Assembly: GCA_026705765.1 (NCBI GenBank)
Contig: JAPPAB010000189.1
Location: 1-51,873 of the forward strand
DNA length: 51,873 nucleotides
From: Gemmatimonadota bacterium
GTDB taxonomy: Bacteria > Latescibacterota > UBA2968
Direction of reading: 5' to 3'
Each line of letters begins with the position of its first letter. Within the stretch, counting starts at the first letter, position 1. The translations under genes were made by a program, and so were the position numbers. The notes under the pieces were generated by a model. That model saw only the letters and a program-made list of their open reading frames with translations, searched no databases and was not told where the DNA came from. Below, piece by piece: positions 17,809 to 26,863 of this stretch.

Positions 17809-19158
17809 TCACCCCCCAAACCCCAGCCTCTCCAAAAGCGACAGACTCAAACTCTCCATTGCCGGCACTGTACCCACACCCCCCAAAGACGACAGAGATG
17901 CCCACGTCTCATACCCTCCCTCTTGCGTCAATGCCTCATCTGTACACACATAACCAATATACCCGTTCGCCAGACTCACCAGCATCAACGGCGAAGCCGA
18001 CGTCTGCGCCTTAATCCGAAGGCCCGTCTCCACAAAAATCTCCCCCGGCAACGCCAGAATCGCCGCATCGCCCAACCGGATCGCCTGCACGGGTGCCGTC
18101 ATCTGTTCCGGCAACGCCGCCAACCGCTGGCACTGCCTGGCATATACACCTACCCGATCCTGCCGCACCGGTTGCCCCACCACCCAGCTAAATGGACCCT
18201 CCTCGTATTCATATCCGCCTGCGAGAATCTGCTCGGCAATATCGAGATCCGTCTCTGTAATCACTTTCCTCGAAAATTCCAGCGTCCCCGTCACAGCCTC
18301 CAATGCCAGTTCCTCATCCAAATCCATCAACTGAATCTCGGTCAAAACATGCCCTGCCAGAACATTTGCCATCCGCCGCGCTCTGGGGTGCCCCCGATCC
18401 CGCCAAATCCGCTCGCCACTATAATCGTTATTATTAATCTGTCCAGACGCCGCATTCCACAAAATCGGCACGCAGTTCCCACCCAGATAATGCCGCATCA
18501 AATTGAAAAACTGGCCAAAATAATCTGCCGACACCTCCCCGACACTGCCCGTCCCCACATAGTGCAGAGAAAAACTCGCCACCACCGAAATCGGCGTACC
18601 ATCCATCCCCTCCACATACATCATCGCCAACTCCGGATCGATCTCTCCCATTGGCCGCACGAGATCCGGATTATTCAAACCCGGATTCATCCGCACCGTC
18701 CCATCCCTCATCAGCCAGCGCCGATAAAACGAAATACGATCCTCCATCACACTGGCAAACCCCGCCCGGGCAGGCTGCATTCTCTTAATAGCCAACGCCA
18801 CGGCATCGGCCACTTTCAGCGGAAGCCATGTCGTATAACCCTCATCTTCACCCATACCCAGAAGATTGCTCACCCCTGCCCCTGAATGCGTATGTGTCGC
18901 ATTCACCATCACGCACTCAGGAGATATCCCACACCGTTCTTGAATACGTGCCTTCACGGCATTCGCAATCGCTTCTGTCACCGCAATCAAATCGCAGGTC
19001 ACCATGGCAATCCTGACATCACCATTGTCGATCACCAATGCCTTGGCCAGAAGCTCATCGTGTACATCCTCTCCGTATCGCGGCTGAAAACTTCCCGGCA
19101 TCGTAACACCCAGCCAGGGTGTAATATTGGACGTAGCAGCCCCTGCTTGCAATTTCAT
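17809..19158 (-). CDS. Neutral/alkaline ceramidase-like N-terminal domain protein
   Basis: A 449-residue protein resembling the N-terminal catalytic region of neutral ceramidases: GAATSNITPWLGVTMPG at the start, MVTCDLIAVTEAI, the zinc-ligand segment VMVNATHTHSGAGV, SFSLHYVGTG and NAASGQINNNDY. No signal peptide or lipobox is present and the C-terminal immunoglobulin-like domain of true ceramidases is missing, so a cytoplasmic hydrolase with another amide substrate is plausible. The start has GGAGGAAAGTT upstream of ATG at 19158. The sequence is strongly C-rich on the plus strand, like most of the window and unlike the next block. Confidence 0.82.
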   Translation of the reverse strand: MKLQAGAATSNITPWLGVTMPGSFQPRYGEDVHDELLAKALVIDNGDVRIAMVTCDLIAVTEAIANAVKARIQERCGISPECVMVNATHTHSGAGVSNLLGMGEDEGYTTWLPLKVADAVALAIKRMQPARAGFASVMEDRISFYRRWLMRDGTVRMNPGLNNPDLVRPMGEIDPELAMMYVEGMDGTPISVVASFSLHYVGTGSVGEVSADYFGQFFNLMRHYLGGNCVPILWNAASGQINNNDYSGERIWRDRGHPRARRMANVLAGHVLTEIQLMDLDEELALEAVTGTLEFSRKVITETDLDIAEQILAGGYEYEEGPFSWVVGQPVRQDRVGVYARQCQRLAALPEQMTAPVQAIRLGDAAILALPGEIFVETGLRIKAQTSASPLMLVSLANGYIGYVCTDEALTQEGGYETWASLSSLGGVGTVPAMESLSLSLLERLGFGG

Positions 19159-19240
19159 AACTTTCCTCCCGTATTAGATTTCACACCTTTTTTATTATAT
19201 AATGGAAACAGGGCGTTTTGTCGAATGAAGCTCAATGCGG

Positions 19241-19269
19241 TTGACAGTAGTTTATGGAACGCTTATTCT
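19241..19269 (+). promoter_or_regulatory. Promoter of the pdxA-like gene
   Basis: TTGACA (19241-19246) and TATTCT (19264-19269) are separated by 17 bases and lie just upstream of the AGGAGG ribosome site. If the promoter is used, the leader would be only about 15 bases long. Confidence 0.55.
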
Positions 19270-19290
19270 TTCAAGAACAGGAGGTGTTTC

Positions 19291-20325
19291 GTGGCTGACT
19301 TGACAGAGCGCCCGGTAATTGGCGTAACCGTGGGCGATCCGGCGGGAATCGGACCAGAAGTTGTGATCAAAGCGCTGTGTGAACCAACGCTTTACAACAA
19401 AGTAAAACCACTGGTCTTTGCCGACCGATCGGTTTTGGAGCAAACGGTGAAAATGCTGTGTGTGGATATAGATTTGCACGCTATAGACAATCCGCGCAAT
19501 GGGCATTATGAAGCCGGGTGTATCGACTTTATTGACGTTGGGAGTCTGTCTGAACCGATTGCCTATGGCCAGATCTCTGCCGAAGGTGGTCGGGCGGGAT
19601 ATCAATATCTGGACCGGGCAATTGATGCAGCTCTATCAGGTACCGTAGTTGGCCTATCCACAGCGCCATTGAACAAAGAATCATTACAGGCTGCAAAACT
19701 ACCTTATATCGACCACACGGCGATGCTCAATGCCCGAGCGGCGTTGCGAGTGCCAATGACGCTGTTTTTGGTAAAAAATTTAAAAATCTTCTTTCTCACC
19801 CGGCACATTTCCTTTCGGGAAATTCCAGATGCCATTACAAAAGCGGGAATTCTGGAAGCACTGCCACTGTGCGACCTGTATTTGCGGCAACTGGGAACCG
19901 AAACACCGACCATAGCTGTGGCCGGCTTAAATCCACACGGCGGCGAACAGGGCCTGTTCGGACGAGAGGAAATCGAGGTCATAGGCCCCGCTGTAAAAGA
20001 AGCGCAAAAACGCGGATGGCGAGTACAGGGACCGATACCAGCGGACTCGGTATTTCATCTGGCACTGGAAGGACGTTACGATGGGGTATTATCGCTCTAC
20101 CACGACCAGGGGCATATCGCATCCAAAACACTGGACTTCCACGGAACAGTAAGCCTGACAATGGGACTGAAGTTTTTGCGCACATCAGTAGATCACGGAA
20201 CAGCCTTTGACATTGCCGGACAGGGAATAGCGTCAGAACGGGGCATGGTAGAAGCAATTCGCGCGGCCGGACAATACGCAGTGCCGGTACGCGAGCGATT
20301 GGAAATGTCATTTGTACCCTCTTGA
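19291..20325 (+). CDS. pdxA: 4-hydroxythreonine-4-phosphate dehydrogenase (PdxA) family protein
   Basis: A 344-residue metal-dependent NAD dehydrogenase/decarboxylase. PdxA proper acts in pyridoxal phosphate synthesis; the PdxA2 branch works on sugar-acid phosphates. Motifs are GVTVGDPAGIGPEVV, STAPLNKESLQAA with the following DHTAML, VAGLNPHGGEQGLFGREE, SLYHDQGHIASKTLDF and SVDHGTAFDIAGQG. The real start is the GTG at 19291, seven bases after a perfect AGGAGG. The longer upstream frame runs antisense to the ceramidase gene. Its strand composition is opposite to its neighbours (see findings). It sits upstream of an orphan molybdenum hydroxylase gene, so a catabolic PdxA2-like role is possible. 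Confidence 0.87.
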   Translation: MADLTERPVIGVTVGDPAGIGPEVVIKALCEPTLYNKVKPLVFADRSVLEQTVKMLCVDIDLHAIDNPRNGHYEAGCIDFIDVGSLSEPIAYGQISAEGGRAGYQYLDRAIDAALSGTVVGLSTAPLNKESLQAAKLPYIDHTAMLNARAALRVPMTLFLVKNLKIFFLTRHISFREIPDAITKAGILEALPLCDLYLRQLGTETPTIAVAGLNPHGGEQGLFGREEIEVIGPAVKEAQKRGWRVQGPIPADSVFHLALEGRYDGVLSLYHDQGHIASKTLDFHGTVSLTMGLKFLRTSVDHGTAFDIAGQGIASERGMVEAIRAAGQYAVPVRERLEMSFVPS

Positions 20326-20409
20326 CTTATTTGTCTAAGGATATATACTTTAATTATCACTAAACTATAAGCATCTTGAAAATTCACCTCTCCCTATGAG
20401 GAATGCGCT

Positions 20410-22716
20410 ATGGCGAGCAAAAAAGAAGACTATTTGGGAATTGAAAATTACAAAGTAGTGGGCACGCGACCGATACGGCACGATGGAACCGATAAAGTAA
20501 CGGGCCGCGCGGTTTATGGTCCAGACTTTCACTTAACCGGATCGCTATACGGCAAAACACTGCGAAGCCCTCATGGGCATGCGCGGATCAAATCCATCGA
20601 CACCAGCAAAGCCGAAGCACTCCCCGGAGTAAAAGCCATAGTACTCGGAAAAGACCTCGTCCAAAATTACGAAGACAAAATCTCCGACCTCGGTGAGGGA
20701 TCGGTCGATCTGCGGTTCTTAATCGCCAATGTACTCGCCGGAGACAAAGTCCTCTACGACGGACACGCCATCGCAGCCGTAGCAGCCACCTCTGCACACA
20801 TCGCAGAAGAGGCATTAAACCTCATCGACGTAGAATACGAAATACTCGAACCCGTACTCGAAGTCCGCCGCGCAATGGAAAACGACGCACCGCTATTGCA
20901 CGACGATCTGAAAATGAAATCCCTCGGCGAAGAAACGGACCAGGCGAGCAACATCGCAAACCACTTCCAGCACAAACAGGGAGATATAGAAAAGGGATTT
21001 GAAGAAGCGGACGCAGTCATAGAGCGGGAATTTGCAACCGGCACAGTACACCAGGGATACATCGAACCACACAACGTAACCGCGCACTGGAGCGAAAACG
21101 GAAAGCTCACAATATGGTGCAGCACACAGGGACCATTTGAAGTGCGCGGCCAGGTCGCCGACGTACTCGGCCTCGAAGTGGGTGACATACGCGTAATCCC
21201 GCAGGAAATCGGAGGTGGATTTGGCGGGAAATTCCGCGTCTATGAAGAACCGACCGCAGCCCTGCTGGCGCAAAAAACCGGAAAACCCGTAAAAATGGTC
21301 ATGTCCCGCACAGAAGTATTAAAAGCCACCGGACCAACGCCCGCATCCTACATCAAAGTCAAAATGGGCGCAACGCGGGACGGCATGCTAACGGCGGCAC
21401 AAGCCTACATGGCCTATGAAGCTGGAGCCTATCCCGGCTCTGCCGTAGGCGCTGGTGCGGGATGTATCTTCTCGCCCTACAGCATCCCAAACTCCCTCAT
21501 AGACGGCTACGACGTCGTCGTAAACAAACCCCAATCGTCCGCTTACCGCGCACCCGGCGCAACCAACGCGGCATTTGCATCTGAAACAGTAATAGACGAA
21601 ATATGCGAACAGATCGGAATGGACCCCCTCGAATTTCGACTGAAAAACGCGTCCAAAGAAGGCACGCGACGGGCCGATGGACCAGTCTTCTTGCGCATTG
21701 GCCAGGAAGAAGTCGTCAAAGCGGCCATAGCGCATCCGCACTACAGCGCGCCCCTTGAAGGACCGAATCGGGGACGCGGCGTCGCCGCTGGATTCTGGTT
21801 CAACGGCGGAGGCACATCAACAGTGGTCGCTAGCGTAAACCCGGACGGCACAGTAGCACTTGTCGAAGGCTCGCCCGATATTGGAGGCACACGCACCTCA
21901 GTCGCCATACAATTTGCCGAAGTCCTGAATCTCCCCATCGAAGACATCAAACCAAATGTCACGGACACCGACGCAATCGGACAAACCGATGGAACGGGCG
22001 GAAGCCGCGTGACATTTGCAACCGGCTGGGCGAGCTATGAAGCCGCGCAAGACGTAAAGCGCCAGATGATCGAACGGGCAGCCACCTTATGGGAAATATC
22101 AAAAGACGACATAGTCTTTGAAGACGGAACCTTCCGCTCCAAATCGGACTCATCCAAATCCATCACCTTCAAAGAACTCGCCGCCAAAGCCAATGGCGCA
22201 GGTGGTCCCGTAGTAGGACGCGCTGCCGTAAGCGGCAAACAAGCCGGTCCCGCATTCGCACTCTTAATCGTAGATGTCGAAGTAGATCCAGACACGGGCA
22301 AAGTAGATATCTTGCGGGCGACCATTGTTCAGGACGCGGGCAAAGCCATTTATCCCGGCTATGTAGAAGGGCAGATGCAGGGCGGTGTAGTACAGGGAAT
22401 CGGATGGGCATTGAACGAGGAATTTGTGTACAACGACCAGGGCGTAATGGTCAACGCCTCTTTCCTGGATTATCGGATGCCCACAACACTTGACCTCCCC
22501 ATGATAGAAACCGTCATCGTAGAAGTGCCCAACCCGGGCCATCCTTATGGCGTACGAGGCGTGGGCGAAGTGCCCATTGTCCCGCCGCCAGCCGCAGTCG
22601 CCAACGCGATTTACCGCGCTGTTGGCATACGGCTAAACGAGCTACCCATGTCGCCATCGCGAGTCCTGAAAGCACTCTGGGAATCAGATGGCAGCCATGA
22701 TCAGGCAGCAGATTAA
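20410..22716 (+). CDS. Xanthine dehydrogenase family molybdopterin-binding (large) subunit
   Basis: A 768-residue protein of the CoxL/XdhA family. It opens IGTRPIR-like (VVGTRPIRHDGTDKVTGRAVYGPDF), has the a/b hammerhead domain in about the first 150 residues, then cofactor-binding loops IGGGFGGKF, AYRAPGATNAAFASE and GGSRVTFATGW, and the catalytic glutamate in RGVGEVPIVPPPAAV. Such subunits bind molybdopterin-cytosine dinucleotide and hydroxylate carbon centres, passing electrons to a 2Fe-2S subunit and usually an FAD subunit. Neither partner is in this window, which is unusual. ATG at 20410 follows TGAGGA. It lies 17 bases before nuoA, so the nuo operon may partly share its transcript. Confidence 0.9.
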   Translation: MASKKEDYLGIENYKVVGTRPIRHDGTDKVTGRAVYGPDFHLTGSLYGKTLRSPHGHARIKSIDTSKAEALPGVKAIVLGKDLVQNYEDKISDLGEGSVDLRFLIANVLAGDKVLYDGHAIAAVAATSAHIAEEALNLIDVEYEILEPVLEVRRAMENDAPLLHDDLKMKSLGEETDQASNIANHFQHKQGDIEKGFEEADAVIEREFATGTVHQGYIEPHNVTAHWSENGKLTIWCSTQGPFEVRGQVADVLGLEVGDIRVIPQEIGGGFGGKFRVYEEPTAALLAQKTGKPVKMVMSRTEVLKATGPTPASYIKVKMGATRDGMLTAAQAYMAYEAGAYPGSAVGAGAGCIFSPYSIPNSLIDGYDVVVNKPQSSAYRAPGATNAAFASETVIDEICEQIGMDPLEFRLKNASKEGTRRADGPVFLRIGQEEVVKAAIAHPHYSAPLEGPNRGRGVAAGFWFNGGGTSTVVASVNPDGTVALVEGSPDIGGTRTSVAIQFAEVLNLPIEDIKPNVTDTDAIGQTDGTGGSRVTFATGWASYEAAQDVKRQMIERAATLWEISKDDIVFEDGTFRSKSDSSKSITFKELAAKANGAGGPVVGRAAVSGKQAGPAFALLIVDVEVDPDTGKVDILRATIVQDAGKAIYPGYVEGQMQGGVVQGIGWALNEEFVYNDQGVMVNASFLDYRMPTTLDLPMIETVIVEVPNPGHPYGVRGVGEVPIVPPPAAVANAIYRAVGIRLNELPMSPSRVLKALWESDGSHDQAAD

Positions 22717-22733
22717 TCAGATAGGAAAACACA

Positions 22734-23108
22734 ATGGACTGGTTCTCCCAATACGGATTTCTCGGTGCCCTGCTCCTCTCGGGCATCGTTCTCGGTGCAA
22801 TCCCCGTCGTACTGCCCCTGATCATATCCCCTCGCGCGCGCGGTCGCAAAAGCCGCGAGACCTACGAATGCGGCATGGACACAATTGGCAGCGCATGGGT
22901 GCGCTTCGACATCGCCTATTATCTATTTGCACTCATCTTTGTCGCATTTGAAGTCGATGTATTGTATATTCTTCCCATCGCCGTAATCTACGATTCGGGC
23001 ACCTACGTCTGGCGCGACTTCATCGAACTCACAATCTTCGTCGGCATTCTTTTTCTCGCCATCATCTACGCCTGGAGCAAAGGCGTTTTGCACTGGAGAA
23101 GTCGATAA
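22734..23108 (+). CDS. nuoA: NADH-quinone oxidoreductase subunit A
   Basis: A 124-residue small membrane subunit of complex I with three hydrophobic segments and the family motif [35 protein letters not shown], here carrying the conserved Cys and acidic residues of the quinone-site loop. ATG at 22734 follows AGGAAAACACA. It is the first gene of an eleven-gene operon. Its stop TAA overlaps the ATG of nuoB (TAATG), indicating translational coupling. Confidence 0.95.
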   Translation: MDWFSQYGFLGALLLSGIVLGAIPVVLPLIISPRARGRKSRETYECGMDTIGSAWVRFDIAYYLFALIFVAFEVDVLYILPIAVIYDSGTYVWRDFIELTIFVGILFLAIIYAWSKGVLHWRSR

Positions 23109-23641
23109 TGGCACAAATAGAACTCCCTCTCGTAAAAAGCGATCCCAAAAACATTGAAGAACTGCGCGAAGAGGTCGGCCCACTGGTACACATGGACCTG
23201 CTGGAAAACCTGCTCAACCACGCACGGTCCCGATCCCTGTGGCCCCTCACATTCGGCCTGGCCTGTTGCGCCATCGAAATGATGGCTGCAGGCGCATCGC
23301 GCTTTGACCTCGACCGCATTGGCGCAGGCGTCTTTCGCCCGAGTGCGCGACAAGCCGATGTCATGATCCTCGCAGGCACAATCTCCCGCAAAATGGCACC
23401 AGCCATCAAAACGCTCTGGGATCAGATGCCCTCGCCCAAATGGGCCATAGCCATGGGGGGGTGCACCATCGATGGCGGTCCCTTTAAGTATCCCGGACAG
23501 TACGCCATTGTCGAAGGCGCAGACAAAATTGTGCCCGTTGATGTGTACGTACCGGGTTGCCCCCCGCGTCCCGAAGCGCTCTTTGCGGCACTGTTCAAAC
23601 TCGAGGAAAAAATCCGAGCCGGAAAGAAATTCAATAAATGA
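23108..23641 (+). CDS. nuoB: NADH-quinone oxidoreductase subunit B
   Basis: A 177-residue peripheral-arm subunit that carries cluster N2, the last iron-sulfur centre before quinone. Ligand cysteines are visible as the adjacent pair in [18 protein letters not shown], one in MGGCTIDGG and one in [13 protein letters not shown]. It overlaps nuoA by one base and nuoC by four (ATGA). Confidence 0.97.
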   Translation: MAQIELPLVKSDPKNIEELREEVGPLVHMDLLENLLNHARSRSLWPLTFGLACCAIEMMAAGASRFDLDRIGAGVFRPSARQADVMILAGTISRKMAPAIKTLWDQMPSPKWAIAMGGCTIDGGPFKYPGQYAIVEGADKIVPVDVYVPGCPPRPEALFAALFKLEEKIRAGKKFNK

Positions 23642-24096
23642 TCGCCGACAAACTCTCTACACTCCGGCTCGACGCGACCGAGGTCGAATACAATGCGCGT
23701 GGCTTTCATGTACAACACACCGCTTCAGCCGACACGCTCCCTCAGATCGCAGATGCCTTCCTATCCGAAAATTTTCACCTCGAAATGATAACCTGTCAGG
23801 ATCGACGTGAAAACGACAATGCTTTTCGTCTAATTTACCAGTTTAACCAATACGGCACGCCCCAAAGGCATATCATCCACGCCGACATAGCGCCCGATGC
23901 AGCCGCACCCAGTATTGCCACAATCTTTCCCGCTGCCGACTGGTACGAACGCGAAATTTTCGACATGTATGGCGTCAGCTTTGACGGCCATCCCGATTTG
24001 AAACGCATCTTAATGGAAGAAGATTATTTTGGTCATCCCCTGCTCAAAGACTTCGTCGATCCCCCCAATCCCTATCGCAGCGAGGACGACGCGTAA
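23638..24096 (+). CDS. nuoC: NADH-quinone oxidoreductase subunit C
   Basis: A 152-residue peripheral-arm subunit of the 30-kDa type. The signature is [27 protein letters not shown] followed by HPLLKDF. It is separate from nuoD rather than fused as in some lineages. It begins within the nuoB stop (4-base overlap). An 82-base gap with short repeats separates it from nuoD. Confidence 0.95.
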   Translation: MIADKLSTLRLDATEVEYNARGFHVQHTASADTLPQIADAFLSENFHLEMITCQDRRENDNAFRLIYQFNQYGTPQRHIIHADIAPDAAAPSIATIFPAADWYEREIFDMYGVSFDGHPDLKRILMEEDYFGHPLLKDFVDPPNPYRSEDDA

Positions 24097-24100
24097 GGCT

Positions 24101-24166
24101 TTATCCGCAGATGTACGCAGATAGACGCAGATAATATTAAAAGTATCCGCAAAAGTACACGCGGAT
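24101..24166 (+). repeat. Short direct repeats and hairpin between nuoC and nuoD
   Basis: Three near-copies of CGCAGATxxA (24105-24133) are followed by ATCCGC (24145-24150) pairing with GCGGAT (24161-24166). This is the only sizeable gap inside the nuo operon. The hairpin lacks a T-run, so it probably does not terminate transcription but may mark an mRNA processing point. Confidence 0.5.
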
Positions 24167-24178
24167 GAAAGGTGCTTA

Positions 24179-25309
24179 ATGAACAGCCGATTTGAGGTCG
24201 AACAAGATCCAAAAAGTCGAGATACCTATTATCTCAACATGGGGCCTCAGCATCCCTCTACACACGGCGTCATGCGCATCAAACTGCACCTGGATGGCGA
24301 ACGGATAATTTCAGCAGAACCCATCATCGGGTATGGGCATCGCGCACACGAAAAAATGGCCGAAAACCGCGACTACATCCAGTTCTTGCCCAATCCCAGT
24401 CGCGTAGATTACCTCGGCGGCATGATCTACAACATAGGCTATTGTCAAGCCGTAGAACGCGCGATGGACATCGAAGTGCCTGAACGCGCCGAATACATCC
24501 GCATCATCTGCAATGAGCTCAACCGCATCTCCAGCCACCTGCTCTGGCTGGGCACCTTCTTGATGGACCTGGGCGCATTTACCCCATTTCTCTACGCCTT
24601 TGACGACCGCGAAAAAATCCTCGACATCCTGGACCGCATCACCGGATCGCGCCTCACCTATTGCTACGCGCGATTTGGCGGCGTCATTCTCGACATCGAC
24701 GATATATTCCTCGACAACGTCTCCAACTTTTGCACCTACTTTGTCGAACGCTTAAAAGAATACGAAAAACTCGTCATCGGCAACGTCATCTTCCGCGAAC
24801 GCACCATCGGCGTCGGTATCTTCGCCCCCGACCTCGTTCAAAAATACGCCATAACAGGTCCCTGTCTGCGCGCCATGGGCCATAAACACGATGTCCGCAA
24901 AGACGAACCTTACGGCATCTACGACCGCTTTGACTTTGACGTACCCACACAAACAGAAGGCGACTGCTTTGCCCGCACACTCGTTCGCATGGAAGAAATG
25001 CGCCAGAGCATTCGCATCGTCGAACAAGCCGTAAGCGACGTGCCCGACGGCCTCTTTCTCGCAGCCCGGGTGCCCAGACGCATTCGCCCGCCCGAAGGCG
25101 ACTATTACTTCTGCGTAGAATCACCCCGGGGCAACTTCGGCATGTACATCGCAAGCGACGGCAGCGACATCCCCTTTCGCCTCAAATTGCGAACCCCATC
25201 GTTTTCACACATCTCGACCATGCCCGCTGTCATGGCCGGCACCATGCTCGCCGATGCGGTCGCTATTCTGGGCAGCATCGACATTGTCGTACCCGAAATA
25301 GACAGATAG
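24179..25309 (+). CDS. nuoD: NADH-quinone oxidoreductase subunit D
   Basis: A 376-residue 49-kDa-type subunit that forms the quinone pocket together with NuoB. It has the N-terminal LNMGPQHPSTHGVMRIKLHLDGE, the HRAHEKMAE segment, ICNELNRISSHLLWLG, SGSRLTYCYAR-like TGSRLTYCYARFGG and the C-terminal ESPRGNFGMYIASDG, related to the large subunit of NiFe hydrogenases but without their metal-binding cysteines. AAAGG lies upstream of ATG at 24179. Confidence 0.96.
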   Translation: MNSRFEVEQDPKSRDTYYLNMGPQHPSTHGVMRIKLHLDGERIISAEPIIGYGHRAHEKMAENRDYIQFLPNPSRVDYLGGMIYNIGYCQAVERAMDIEVPERAEYIRIICNELNRISSHLLWLGTFLMDLGAFTPFLYAFDDREKILDILDRITGSRLTYCYARFGGVILDIDDIFLDNVSNFCTYFVERLKEYEKLVIGNVIFRERTIGVGIFAPDLVQKYAITGPCLRAMGHKHDVRKDEPYGIYDRFDFDVPTQTEGDCFARTLVRMEEMRQSIRIVEQAVSDVPDGLFLAARVPRRIRPPEGDYYFCVESPRGNFGMYIASDGSDIPFRLKLRTPSFSHISTMPAVMAGTMLADAVAILGSIDIVVPEIDR

Positions 25310-25316
25310 CAAACTT

Positions 25317-26291
25317 ATGAAAACAGACGTCATCCAACTCTTTGAAAACCCCTATCTCGCGCTCGGTGTAACCATTGCCGTCATCATGGCCTATTTGAGT
25401 GTCAACGCCATCATGTTGATCTGGCTCGAACGCAAACTCAGCGCACGCATACAGCGCCGCATTGGCCCGCAGCGCGGACCCTTTGGCCTGATGCAGCAAA
25501 TTTTTGACATGGGAAAATTGCTCAGCAAAGAACTCCTCACACCCGAACACGCCAACAAACTGCTCTATGTCATTGCGCCCATCCTGGTCTTTGCACCCGT
25601 GGTCGCCCTCTCGTCTCTCTTTCCCATTACGAGTACCTACATATTCCACGACTTCAACATCGCCATTGTCCTGATCCTCGCCATCAGCGGCATCAACGTA
25701 ATCGGCATATTCTTAGCGGGCTGGGGATCCAATAACAAATACGCCCTGCTCGGCGCCGTGCGCTCAGTCGCGCAAAATATCTCCTACGAAATCCCCCTCA
25801 TCCTATCGGTCATCCCCATCGTCATGATAACCCGCACCATGTCGCTCTACGACATCACCCTCGCACAGGAAACCTATCCCTTTATACTGGTACAGCCCAT
25901 TGCCCTGATCATCTTTATCATCTCAGCCACAGCCGAAACCAATCGCGCCCCCTTTGACATCCCCGAAGCGGAATCCGAACTCGTCGCCGGATTCCACACC
26001 GAATATTCCGGCATGCGCTTCGGACTGTTCTTCTTTGCCGAATACTCCAACATGATCTTTGCATGCGCATTGGCAACCGTGCTCTTTCTGGGGGGATGGC
26101 GCGGGCCTCTCTTGCCAGACGCCGTATGGTTCTTCATCAAAGTCTATGCACTCATCGTCCTCATGATGTGGTTCCGCTGGACCTTTCCGCGGCTCCGTTT
26201 TGACCAACTCATGAAATTCGCCTGGGTGGTACTCGTCCCCCTCTCGCTGATCAACCTGCTGATCACAACACTGGTCTTGAAAATCGTATAG
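25317..26291 (+). CDS. nuoH: NADH-quinone oxidoreductase subunit H
   Basis: A 324-residue membrane subunit with about eight helices that joins the membrane arm to the peripheral arm. Signatures are WLERKLSARIQRRIGPQRGP, GSNNKYALLGAVRSVAQNISYEIPL and AETNRAPFDIPEAESELVAGFHTEYSGMRFG, the last holding the quinone-channel acidic residues. It starts seven bases after nuoD. Confidence 0.96.
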   Translation: MKTDVIQLFENPYLALGVTIAVIMAYLSVNAIMLIWLERKLSARIQRRIGPQRGPFGLMQQIFDMGKLLSKELLTPEHANKLLYVIAPILVFAPVVALSSLFPITSTYIFHDFNIAIVLILAISGINVIGIFLAGWGSNNKYALLGAVRSVAQNISYEIPLILSVIPIVMITRTMSLYDITLAQETYPFILVQPIALIIFIISATAETNRAPFDIPEAESELVAGFHTEYSGMRFGLFFFAEYSNMIFACALATVLFLGGWRGPLLPDAVWFFIKVYALIVLMMWFRWTFPRLRFDQLMKFAWVVLVPLSLINLLITTLVLKIV

Positions 26292-26310
26292 AACTTTCAA
26301 GGAAAATCCC

Positions 26311-26850
26311 ATGGCACTCATAAAAGAAATCCTCGACGGCACCAAAACGCTCCTGACCGGCATGAAAGTCACACTGAACAACTTTCTCAAACCGCCCGTC
26401 ACCTCCCAATACCCCATGGAAAAAATCGAGATGACGGAAGCGTTCCGCAACGTCATTGTCCTCATCGAAAAAGAAGACATCGGCTCACACGACTGCATCG
26501 ACTGCAAACTCTGTGAGCGCATATGTCCCTCCTTCTGCATTTACCTCGACGGGGAACGCCCGGAAGGATTAAGGCGCAAAAGATCGACCAAATTCGAAGT
26601 CGATTTTGCCCTGTGCAGCGACTGCGGTTTGTGCTTAGACGTATGCCCCACAGACACCCTGGGATACAGCAAAGTCCACGACGAAGCCGGATACAATCGC
26701 AGCGACTTTCTCTACGACTTGCTCGAACCCTGGGCAGACAAAGAAGAAGCCGCGCGCGAACGCCTGAAAGAAATCGAAGCCGAACAAGCCGCAGAACGCG
26801 CCAAAAAAGCCGCAGCAAGAAAAGCGAAAAAGGTAAGACGGGAGAAGTAA
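26311..26850 (+). CDS. nuoI: NADH-quinone oxidoreductase subunit I
   Basis: A 179-residue ferredoxin-like subunit carrying clusters N6a and N6b. Two four-cysteine motifs are present: CIDCKLCERICP near residue 52 and CSDCGLCLDVCPTD near residue 97. The C-terminal 40 residues are a charged helical tail rich in Lys, Ala and Glu (EIEAEQAAERAKKAAARK), an extension of low complexity beyond the core fold. AAGGA precedes the ATG. Confidence 0.94.
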   Translation: MALIKEILDGTKTLLTGMKVTLNNFLKPPVTSQYPMEKIEMTEAFRNVIVLIEKEDIGSHDCIDCKLCERICPSFCIYLDGERPEGLRRKRSTKFEVDFALCSDCGLCLDVCPTDTLGYSKVHDEAGYNRSDFLYDLLEPWADKEEAARERLKEIEAEQAAERAKKAAARKAKKVRREK

Positions 26851-26863
26851 ACGGAGAACAACA

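Noticed and set aside
18886-19290. N-terminal extension of the pdxA-like protein
   Set aside because: This part of the frame is antisense to the ceramidase-like gene, and the GTG at 19291 has a perfect AGGAGG and matches the family start.
24101-24166. CRISPR array between nuoC and nuoD
   Set aside because: The repeat units are only about ten bases with almost no spacers, and no cas gene is in the window.
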